Part shown: piece after piece, positions 55,753-64,000 of the stretch
How the letters are laid out: every line of letters starts with the position of its first letter
Numbering within the stretch: position 1 is the first letter of the stretch
Assembly (NCBI GenBank): GCA_947650365.1
Contig: OX393557.1
Coordinates: forward strand, 46,253,979 to 46,317,978
Length of the DNA: 64,000 bases
Reading direction: 5' to 3'
From: Chamaelirium japonicum
Taxonomy: Eukaryota; Streptophyta; Magnoliopsida; Liliales; Melanthiaceae
Notes under the pieces: model-generated
Databases searched by the model: none
What the model was told of the DNA's origin: nothing
Seen by the model: only the letters and a program-made list of their open reading frames with translations
Made by a program: the position numbers and the translations under genes

Positions 55753-56064
55753 CATTGAGCGGCAATTTCACAGGGTTGACCCGCTTCTCACGGGGAACAC
55801 GGTAGTGTCACCTGCCTCTACTTGCCGTTGGATGCACTTTGGTAGGCACCAACGACCGTGGATTGTGGTCATTCCCATCTTGTATGGACACATCCGACGA
55901 ATTAGACGCGCGGGAGGGTAACATTCACCTACTATACGGCTCACATAAACAGTATCGGGTCGGGTTTTTGGAACGCATGAGTTAACTAGAATCGGCTCTT
56001 TAGTAAGACATAACCTAAAGCATCTCCAACGGGCTCCTATACAGTGCTTAGTCTGGCGAGAAGA

Positions 56065-56506
56065 TAGGGCTGGCAATTTCGGACCCAACACGGCAGACCC
56101 GACACGAAGTTAGCGGGTCTGGGTCAGGGCTAAACGGGTTCGGGTCGTAAACGGGTTGACACGATAGACCCGTTTAATAAACGGGTTGGGTCCGGGTTTA
56201 GGGTCTGGACACGGTAGACCTGGAAGACCCGCTTAGTATTCAACGGGTCGTGTCGTGTCGGGTCGGGTCTACCCGCAATCTGATACTATAATATATAATA
56301 CTAGCGGGTCTTTCGGGTCAGGTAGGGTCGAGTCGGATTGGGTCGGATCGAATCAACTGAATAGACCCGGGTGGTAAACGGGTCTTACCGGGTCTACCTG
56401 TTTATTAGCGGGTTGAGTACGGGTTTAGGATCTAGACACAATTAGTTAAACGAGTCGGGTCCGAGTCTAGGGGTTTTGGATACGACACGAAACTAGACAC
56501 GATACG
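56065..56506. repeat. Dispersed GACCCGACACG-type repeat, probably a degraded hAT-like MITE
   Basis: Starts TAGGGCTGGCAATTTCGG. The body is dominated by ACGGGTCTG / CGGGTCGGGTC motifs in both orientations. A matching inverted right end is not found; the sequence abuts the copia LTR at 56509. The start resembles hAT-type ends, but this is weak. Confidence 0.45.
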
Positions 56507-56508
56507 AA

Positions 56509-57197
56509 TGTTGAGGTTGATGGAGTTATCCCTCTTCATGTACCCGCCCCATCCTCTTATCGGGTTTCCTTATGGAGGTGATCCTTGATATCTTTGGTAA
56601 TCTTTGATATCTTTGTGATTTCGGTAGGGAGTTATGAGGAGATCATGTTGGTTGCGAAGGATGAAGAGCAAGCCTTAATTATGGGTCAGCTAAGGAAAAA
56701 TCTAGCTATATATTATGAGGGGGGACAACCAAGCATGCATAGATGGAAAGTAGACCTTAATTGGCACACATGATTTCAACAGCTCATGATGGGCATCCAA
56801 GATTTCAACAGCCATATTAGTTGGGCTGCTTGAAAATGGAAAGGATATAATTTCAGATTCGTGTGTCCCCTTCCTTGTGTGCACTTGAGTTTCCTGTTTG
56901 TGAAAGATGCTTGGTGCTTAAATAGGGGATGGGTGATGAGGGTTCTCGTACCTTGTATCGTTGTAACTTCATCTTGGTTATAGTGGATTTGTGCGATGGC
57001 CGAGGACGTAGCCCTTATTCCCAGGGTGAACCACGTTAAATCCTTGTTGTTTCTTGTGGTGTGTGTTGTGCTTGTGAATTTTGTTTCTTGTTCTCAGGTT
57101 GCAATCCCAAGATCGTGGGTAGAAGGATTGCGGAGGCTATTCCCGTGATCTCTATCCCTATCGATGAGCGTCCGTGTGTCGCTCGCTCGTCGTTACA
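56509..57197 (+). repeat. 5' LTR of the Tork-like element (inferred start)
   Basis: The right end GTCGTTACA is fixed by the adjacent primer-binding site. The left end TGTTGAGGTTGATGG is inferred from the TG rule and the change in composition at 56509. A GTGAACCACGTTAAATCCTTG stretch near the end is typical of this LTR class. Confidence 0.6.
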
Positions 57198-57253
57198 GTG
57201 GTATCAGAGCAAGGTTCCTCGCCAAAGATCCGTTCCTTTGTCGAGTGGGAGCA

Positions 57254-60200
57254 ATGGGAGACAAGATAAAGCTCAGCATGGAGAATTTTGATGGCAAAAA
57301 CTTCAACCTTTGGAAGATGCATATGGAAGACTACCACTACCAAAAGGATCTATTCCACCCGCTAGAGGAGAAGAAGCCTGTAAATATGGAGGAGCCCGAC
57401 TGGAAGGTGCTCGATCGAAAGGTGTTAGGCGCTATCTGATTGTCCCTTGCACAATTGGTCCTCTTCAATGTTTCCAAAGCAAAGACCACGTACGAGATGA
57501 TGAAGACCCTTAGTGATATGTACGAGAAGCCATCCGCATCGAACAAGGTGCTTCTGATGAAGCAATTGTTTAGCCTGAAGATGAAGGAAGGAGGAAATGC
57601 AATCAAGCACGTCAACTCCTTCAACAACATCAAGACACAACTGGAGTCCCTGACCATCACGTTTGTCGATAAAGTCCAAGCCCTTCTCCTACTATCTAGT
57701 CTGCCTGATAATTGGGAAGGCTTCGTGAAGATGGTTAGCAATTCCTCCTCCAATGGCGTGCTGAAGTTTGATGATGTTGTTAGCGTCATCATCAATGAAG
57801 AATCACGGAGAAAATACTCCGAATCTACTGAGGCATCTGGCAGTGTTCTCAATGTGGAGAACCGTGAGAGATCCCAAGGCCGGAATAATTGAAATCTGCT
57901 TAGATCCAAATAAAAAAGGGGCAAGTCCCAGCAACCCGGCGATGCTAGCAAGGCCACCTACAAGTGCTACAACTATGGCAAGCGAGGACACTTTGCAAAA
58001 GACTGTCGGGGGCCAAAACGACCTCAATCCGATGGCTACCAGAAAGACCAGGCGTGTGTCACCACATCCAATAGTGATGATGATCTGTTGCTCCTGTCAA
58101 TCGACAACAAAATTGACACTTGGATCGTTGACTCTGGGGCATCGTTCCACGCCAGCGGAGAGAAGGCCAAGATCCCCAGATATGAAAAGAAAAATTTGGG
58201 GAATGTCTACCTTGGTAATGATGAGAAGTATAGCATTACCGGAAAGGGGAGCGGCAGTCTCAAGCTTACTGCAAGGGCTTCTCTTCCACTGAAGGACATT
58301 TGTCATGTCCCTAGCTTGAAAAAGAATCTCATATCCGTTAGTCAGCTAACAGATCTAAACTACGACATGCTCTTCACCAAGGACAACTGGAGAGTTAGCA
58401 AGGGTGCCATGACGGTTGCTCGTGGCAAACGTGAAGGCTCCCTCTACATTGCAAATGGTGAGATCTTAGACCTAGTAAATTCGATTTCAGCTAACAATAT
58501 GTTTAGTGCTGCCTCATAGACAACTAGTGATGTCTAGCATCGTCGTCTGGGTCATATCAGTGAAAGAGGCCTACAGGCGGTGGCCAAGATGGGCAAACTG
58601 TCTGGCTTAACTGAGTAAGCTAGACTTCTGCGAGAGCTGTGTGCTCGGAAAGCAGAAGAGAGCCACGTTCAAGAAGCAAGGGAACATACCGATGGCAGAG
58701 CGGTTGGAGCTGGTCCATACAGATGTATGGGGACCAGCCTCGACTCCATCCCTTGGCAACTCCATCTACTTCCTCATGTTCATCGATGATGCTACCAGAA
58801 AGGTGTGGGTCTATTTCTTGAAAAGGAAATTAGACATATTTGATGTGTTCAAGACCTGGAGAGCCTGTGCTGAGAAAGAATCAGGGTGCCAGTTAAAGGT
58901 TCTTCCCTCAGACAACGGAGGGGAGTTTTGCAGTATAGAGTTTGAGGCCTACTGCAAGGAGCAAGGGATAAAGCGGTAGAAGACCATCCCCGGAACGCCT
59001 CAGCAGAATGGCGTTGCCGAGAGGATAAATCGATCGCTGCTAGAGAGAGCTCAGAGTATGCGACTGCACTCAGGTTTTCCCAAATCATTCTGGGCGGATG
59101 CAGTTAGCACTGTCGTCTACACCATCAATCGGTCGCCATCTGTGCCGATCGATAATGAGATGCCAGAGGAGCTTTGGTCTAATAGAGAGGTGGATCTCAT
59201 CCACCTTCGGGTTTTTGGGTGTACCGCCTACACCTTGATCGATGGAGCTGACAGATCAAAGCTAGATTCCAAGTCAAAGAGGTGCACACTCATCGGCTAT
59301 GGTGGCGATGAGTTTGGGTACCGTTTGTACGATCACCAAACTCGGAAGGTCATTCGGAGCCGAAATGTGATCTTTAGAGAAGAAGTCCTTTACAAGGACT
59401 GGGAAAGGACACCTTAGAGCAGGCGTCACCATCAGAAGTTGATCTTCTGATAGATCCAGTGCAAATATTTGCAAAAGGTTCTACACCTTCTCAAGCAAAT
59501 GAGGTGGCAGAACAAAATGAAGTAGCAGATCCTGATCAACTCGAGATCCCAATTGCACTAAGAAAAGGAGAAAGAGACAGGAGATTGTCATCTCGATATC
59601 TTGAAACTCTGAATTATTTATTGCGTACAGATAATGGGTGAGCTGGAGAGTTATGGTGAAGCTTAGGAATCCGATGCCAGAGTCAAGTGGGAGTCGGCGA
59701 TGCAAGAGGAGATGAATTCTCTTCAAAAGAACCAGACATGGGATTTGGTTACTCCTCCTACAGGCAAGAAGGAGATCCATAACCGATGGTTGTTCAGAGA
59801 GAATAAAGAGCCTAATGGGTCTATTAGGCATAAAGCAAGGTTGGTAGTCAAGGGTTACGAACAACGAGCGGGGATTGACTTCCAAGAGATTTTTAGCCCG
59901 GTGGTAAAGCTAAATACCATCAGGGTTGTTCTGAGTTTGGTCGCTATCGACGACTTACACTTAGAACAAATGGATGTCAAAGCAGCTTTCCTCCACGGTG
60001 ATTTGGAGGAAGAGCTGTACATGTACCAGCCGGAAGGATTCTTGAAGAAAGGCAATGAGCAGTTTATCTGCAGGCTACGCAATAGCCTTTATGGGCTAAA
60101 ACAAGCCCCCAGTCAATGGTACATAAGGTTTGATGACTTCATGGTGGCTCAGAAGTTTGCTAAGTGCAAGACTGATCAGTGCTGCTATGTGAAGAGGATA

Positions 60201-60827
60201 GGAAGCTCGTTCGTGATACTATTATTATATGTTGACGATATGCTAATCGCTAGCCCTGACATGAAGATAATCAAGGATTTGAAGGTCAGTCTTTCTGGAG
60301 TCTTCGAGATGAAAGATCTAGGCCCAGCAAATCAAATCCTTGGTATGAGGATTTACAGGGATAGATCATCCAAGATACTTCGTCTCTCGCAGTCCGAGTA
60401 TGTCAACAAGATTCTAAAGCGTTTTTACATGGAGAATGCCAAGCCTGTGAGCACGCCACTAAGGGCACACTTCAGATTATCAGCAGAGCAATCACCAACT
60501 ACTGAAGAGGAGTTGAGCTACATGGATCAAGTCCCGTATGCATCAGCCGTAGGTAGTCTGATGTACGTTATGGTCTCTACCCGCCCCGACATAGCACATG
60601 TTGTAGGTGTCGTCAGTCGATACATGAGCAAGCCTGGCAAGCAACACTGGAAAGCAGTAAAGTGGAAATTCAGATATCTCAGAGGGACTTCTACTCGTGC
60701 TATTGAGTTTGGCAGTAATAGCACGCAAGTTGATGGTTTCGTTGACTCCGGCGTGGCTGGAGATCTTGATAGTAGAAGGAGTACCACGGGGTACGTCTTC
60801 ACACTTGGTAGCTTTGGCACCAATTAG
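57254..60827 (+). pseudogene. Gag-pol of the Tork-like element, truncated
   Basis: Gag starts MGDKIKLSMENFDGKNFNLWK at the ATG of 57254. A CCHC knuckle (CYNYGKRGHFAKDC) lies near 57968. The protease has WIVDSGASFHAS near 58120. The integrase core runs 58640-59400 (HTDVWGPA, PSDNGGEFCS). Reverse transcriptase runs 59740-60480 (NRWLFREN, QMDVKAAFLHGDL, LLYVDDMLIAS near 60225). RNase H is partial (DSRRSTTGYVFTLG near 60770). Fossil, not one continuous frame. Confidence 0.87.
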
Positions 60828-61284
60828 GGAATAGACATGTCATCTCATGACCATGTCATTTCTCTAATTAATTACTATTTAAACCAACATCAAACTATAG
60901 TTGCACTCCAAAGTTACCCAAGTATCCTTCCCTACTATGTTGAACTAGAATCCCTCTTACTTTCGGTATCTGTGTATGCTATCTGAGATCTCAGACTGTA
61001 CTACTTAGCATAGCTCACCCACTTGAGTCACAACTCTCAAAGTCCTTGTAATCACCATTTTATCTTTAAATTTACTTGGACATGCTTAGTGATCAATCTT
61101 TCATGGAAGTTGCTCAAGGAGACATCTAGCTCCCATCGGGGAGTGAGGAATTCCTACAATATGCCTGTATTCCTTGGTATCCAATACAAGCCACTCAATC
61201 TACCCAACTTTAGCTCTGTATTTAGGCCTTACTTATTAGCAGGTCAAAGTGATAAGCATCAAACCAAAAGTTCATAGGGCATCT
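60828..61284. other. Unassigned sequence
   Basis: AT-rich, no gene or clear element boundary recognised. It continues at 61616 on the other side of the Cassandra solo LTR, since CATCT is duplicated across it. Confidence 0.4.
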
Positions 61285-61615
61285 TGTGACGACCAAGATC
61301 CAATAGGCCAATAGCCAAGAGCCAAGACTCCTGAGGCAGGAATGCCAAGATGGATGAGGTGAGGTGAGGTGTACAAGGCCATGAGTTAGCCCCACATCGC
61401 CTGGAAAGAAGGAGATCCTGAGCTACTTATATAATTTCCCCTCCCAAACATAGAAGACGCGTTTTAAAGCCGCGTGCCGCTACGGAATTCGTAAGAACTC
61501 CGTAGTTAAGCGTGCTCGGGCGAGAGTAGTACCAGGATGGGTGACCTCCTGGGAAGTTCTCGTGCGGGCACGGGCAAAACGGACAATATCTTGTGTGTTT
61601 AGGGCGGATGTTACA
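61285..61615 (+). mobile_element. Cassandra TRIM solo LTR
   Basis: TGTGACGACC ... GGATGTTACA, 331 bp, flanked by perfect CATCT target duplications (61280-61284 and 61616-61620). It contains a 5S rRNA-like segment, the hallmark of Cassandra, a terminal-repeat retrotransposon in miniature whose LTRs carry 5S sequence. No interior is present. It matches, in the opposite orientation, the LTRs at 63257 and 63679. Confidence 0.92.
61455..61574 (+). ncRNA. 5S rRNA-derived segment in the Cassandra solo LTR
   Basis: The 3' two thirds match plant 5S rRNA closely: AGAACTCCGTAGTTAAGCG, GGGCGAGAGTAGTACCAGG and GATGGGTGACCTCCTGGGAA. Pol III internal control regions are recognisable: box A (AGTTAAGCGTGC, 61504-61515), the intermediate element, and box C (about 61535-61557). 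A TATATAA motif near 61429 is about 25-28 bp upstream of the expected start, as in plant 5S genes. The 5' 45 bases are diverged, so this is not a ribosomal 5S gene. Confidence 0.85.
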
Positions 61616-62140
61616 CATCTTGAGGTTTAGGGTTAGTCAACTAGTAATAGAGGGACCAAAGTCTATGATAATATTATTATAGACAAGGTCATCTTTCTCG
61701 ATTTTGTTCAGTGTGTTTTCGTCTCTCTCGATGACAAGTATACCAACACTCCTAGCTTAGATTTAACCAATCCAATGATCGAGATAGACAATTCATCTAT
61801 GATGAGAAAGCTGGGGTATTACAGTTTTTGATCGGGTGTTCAATCCGATTACTAACTGCGAACCTTCTGAGGTGTATAAACTGATACACTCAAATCTCTT
61901 GTATATTGATCGTATTAATACACTTGAGTCATCTAAAGCACACCTCAGTGGACTAGTGGTTTGTACATATCATATACTAGGATATAGAGTTATATGTGAT
62001 AGACGTGTAGTGTTTTACTAATCTTTATCCTGATATCAATGTCGTGGATTGGCATGTAGAATACAATCAATTCCAACAACAATGACCTAGGTGGTGTCTA
62101 CTTATTACATGGCGAATCTCTTTAATAAACAGGGTACCTA
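61616..62140. other. Unassigned sequence, partly retroelement-like
   Basis: No gene recognised in 61616-62140. The sequence just beyond it belongs to the tail of a copia element, so part of this stretch may be a decayed copia interior. Confidence 0.35.
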
Positions 62141-62682
62141 CCAAGGCTTTTGAGAAGCATATAAATACCATAGGAGTCAAGACTGTATTTTTCCGTTAGG
62201 ACAAGTAGGAGATTGTTGTAGCCAGTGTGTCCTCAGCATGGATTTTCTAATTAGCATTACCAAATAATACCTTTGGTTAATGAATAACTATAATAGTATG
62301 TGAAATCCACATAAAACAAAGACCCTAGGGAACACAATAGGCAACTGAGATGCATTGTGGGTCTATACTTGGGAGACCCAATGGACCAGTCCTATGTAGA
62401 CCTAAACTTAGTTCACAGCTTTAGTAATGCTTGTCGCTTCATCAAGAATAAGTTATTGGTAGGTCGAGGGATACGGTGAAGTCTTCGTGTCATAGGGACG
62501 TTGGATCCTCATTCACCTTGCCAAGTATAATAATTGTGTTGAACAGGAACCAGGATGGTACACGGATCAGTGGGTAAGACACTAGTGCATTAATCATTTT
62601 ACCACTTTAGGTAATCAGTCTTTAACCCTGAGGAACCATGACTACTGGGTTAACCAGTTGTATGGTGCTCTAACGCACCAAT
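62141..62682 (+). mobile_element. Copia 3' fragment: RNase H tail, polypurine tract and partial LTR
   Basis: 62150-62200 encodes PTKAFEKHINTIGVKT, the copia RNase H tail. It is followed by polypurine ACAAGTAGGAGAT and an LTR start TGTTGTAGCC at 62214. This LTR is close to the solo LTR at 7873-9826 (reverse) and shares the AACCAGTTGTATGGTGCT block with the 13734 LTR. It stops at 62682 where another LTR begins. Confidence 0.75.
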
Positions 62683-63256
62683 TGTTGGAAATAAATCAGA
62701 GGCGCAACGGAAGCCGGACTCGATCTTAGGATCGATACGGTGTGCGATACATTTTTAAAAATTTCTTAAGAAATAATCATATGCGCAAGATTAAAATGAA
62801 ATGCAAACGAATCCCTATGGTCATCTATCGAAACACACCATAAATGTTATGCATGCAATTCAATAGATCTAGGGTTTTGTTTATTATACCTCCGTGCGGG
62901 ATTTAACACCGCGATGTTAATCTTCCAAGTTGATGATGACGGAAGTATCCACGTGCGTGGGAGAAGCCTCGTTCTTCTTCGGGTACACCCGATCTCGCGA
63001 ATCGACTCGGATCCTTGCACTCCAATCTCTGAGTGCTTCGGAGTGCAAGCTTTCTCTTCTTCTTTATCACACCCACTCAATGAGGAGAAGATGATGAGAT
63101 GATGAAGATTTTCTCTTCACACCTTAGGTCAAACCCAAAGAATGAGAGAGATGAGTGCCCGAGAGAGAGAGGGAGGCCAAAACCGAACACAAGGGAGAAA
63201 GGGATCGGTCTTTCTCTTCAAAAATCTGAATGAGGCTCAGTTTTCCTTGCCTAATA
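62683..63256 (-). mobile_element. Reverse-oriented copia LTR, interrupted by Cassandra
   Basis: Starts TGTTGGAAATAAATCAGAGG, the reverse complement of a copia LTR end (...TTTCCAACA) like that at 15867. It has the same general order as the nested copia LTR. It breaks at 63256 where the Cassandra element enters. The rest would lie beyond the window. Confidence 0.55.
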
Positions 63257-63297
63257 TGTAACATCCGCCCCAAACACACAAGATTTTGTCCGCTTTG

Positions 63298-63417
63298 CCC
63301 GTGCCCGCACGAGAACTTCCCAGGGAGGTCACCCATCCTGGTACTACTCTCGCCCGAGCTCGCTTAACTACGGAGTTCTTACGAATTCCGTAGCGGCGCA
63401 CGGTTTTAAAACGCGTC
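63298..63417 (-). ncRNA. 5S rRNA-derived segment, Cassandra LTR (left)
   Basis: Minus-strand 5S-like sequence with AGTTAAGCGAGCTCGGGCG, GAGAGTAGTACCAGGATGGG and GGGAAGTTCTCGTGCGGG. Box C carries GACCTCCCTGGG, one C more than the usual GACCTCCTGGG. A TATATAA motif lies upstream near 63441. Confidence 0.8.
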
Positions 63418-63719
63418 TTCTATGTTTGGGAGGGGAAATTATATAAGTAGCTCAGGATCTCCTTCTCTCCAGGCAATGTGGGGCTAACTCATGGCCTTGT
63501 ACACCTCACCTCACCTCACCTCACCTCATCCATCTTGGCATTCCCGCCTCAGGAGTCTTGGCTCTTGGCTATTGGCCTATTGGATCTTGGTCGTCACAAT
63601 CCACCCCCCTTAGGGCTACACGTCCTCGTGTAGGGTTAGACCCCCCCATCCCGAGGAGAACCGGCTCTGATACCATTTTGTAACATCCGCCCCAAACACA
63701 CAAGATTTTGTCCGCTTTG

Positions 63720-63839
63720 CCCGTGCCCGCACGAGAACTTCCCAGGGTGGTCACCCATCCTGGTACTACTCTCGCCCGAGCTCGCTTAACTACGGAGTTC
63801 TTACGAATTCCGTAGCGGCGCACGGTTTTAAAACGCGTC
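63720..63839 (-). ncRNA. 5S rRNA-derived segment, Cassandra LTR (right)
   Basis: Same as the left LTR copy except GACCACCCTGGG in box C. The two LTRs therefore differ inside the pol III control region. Confidence 0.8.
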
Positions 63840-64000
63840 TTCTATGTTTGGGAGGGGAAATTATATAAGTAGCTCAGGATCTCCTTCTCTCCAGGCAATA
63901 TGGGGCTAACTCATGGCCTTGTACACCTCACCTCACCTCACCTCACCTCATCCATCTTGGCATTCCCGCCTCAGGAGTCTTGGCTCTTGGCTATTGGCCT

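Larger units (their letters stand above)
56509..60827 (+). mobile_element. Tork-like Ty1/copia element, 3' end lost
   Basis: The left LTR (56509-57197) is followed by TGGTATCAGAGC at 57199. Gag, protease, integrase and reverse transcriptase come in copia order, then the element stops inside RNase H at about 60820. No 3' LTR occurs in the window. About ten breaks or fewer interrupt the frame. Family is judged from the gag segment (MYEKPSASNKVLLMKQLF) and reverse transcriptase. Age cannot be estimated without a second LTR. Confidence 0.85.
63257..64000 (-). mobile_element. Cassandra TRIM element, reverse orientation, runs off the window
   Basis: Two direct LTRs (63257-63598, 342 bp; 63679-64000, cut) enclose an 80-bp interior. 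On the minus strand the interior starts with a primer-binding site TGGTATCAGAGCCGG and ends in a polypurine tract AAGGGGGGTGGAT. The LTRs differ at only two positions over 322 bp, so the insertion is recent (about 0.2-0.3 million years at 1.3e-8 per site per year). It encodes no protein and relies on other elements. Left flank TAATA (63252-63256) is the expected target duplication; its partner is outside. Confidence 0.92.

Noticed and set aside
61455-61574. A genuine 5S rRNA gene
   Set aside because: Only the 3' two thirds match 5S and the sequence lies within an LTR flanked by a CATCT target duplication. It is Cassandra-derived.

Overview
This is plant nuclear DNA made almost entirely of nested transposable elements. 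The only host gene family I can see is a pair of tau-class glutathione S-transferase (GST) loci on the minus strand, one near each end. GC-rich GST exons, large nested LTR elements and the element families present point to an angiosperm with a large genome, probably a monocot. I cannot name the species.

Layout. 1-2545: GST copy 1, of which only exon 1 lies inside the window, with small TIR elements in its intron and promoter. 2968-25806: a Tat-like Ty3/gypsy element. It carries a reverse-oriented solo LTR inside its reverse transcriptase (7873-9826) and a complete Angela/Tork-type copia element (13734-23723) with perfect CTCGA target duplications inside its antisense-gene region. 26616-37275: a decayed CACTA (En/Spm) transposon with TNP2-type and TNPA-type genes and a 3-kb, 181-bp satellite array in a predicted intron. 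37276-43324: an internally deleted Tekay/Del-like chromovirus. 43325-54187: a non-coding LTR element with 4.1-kb LTRs (LARD-like) inserted in the right LTR of the chromovirus. 54188-54508: a minus-strand LTR-element remnant. 54568-55752: GST copy 2, apparently intact (two exons, TATA box, as-1-like element). 56509-60827: a copia element truncated at its 3' side. 61285-64000: Cassandra TRIM sequences carrying 5S rRNA-derived DNA (one solo LTR, one element running off the window), set among copia LTR fragments.

The two GST loci share exon 1, intron start and proximal promoter, so they are a tandem duplication later separated by about 52 kb of insertions. The nest is one-sided: the right ends of the CACTA element and of the chromovirus are missing, which implies a large deletion ending at 54187.

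Nothing here is a bacterial-style system. The most unusual structures are the satellite with a five-unit higher-order repeat inside a transposon gene, the 4.1-kb-LTR non-coding element, the 5S-bearing Cassandra copies, and the GST promoter whose as-1-like site has been pushed about 1.7 kb away. All boundaries, spliced forms and identities come from reading by eye; no database search was run.
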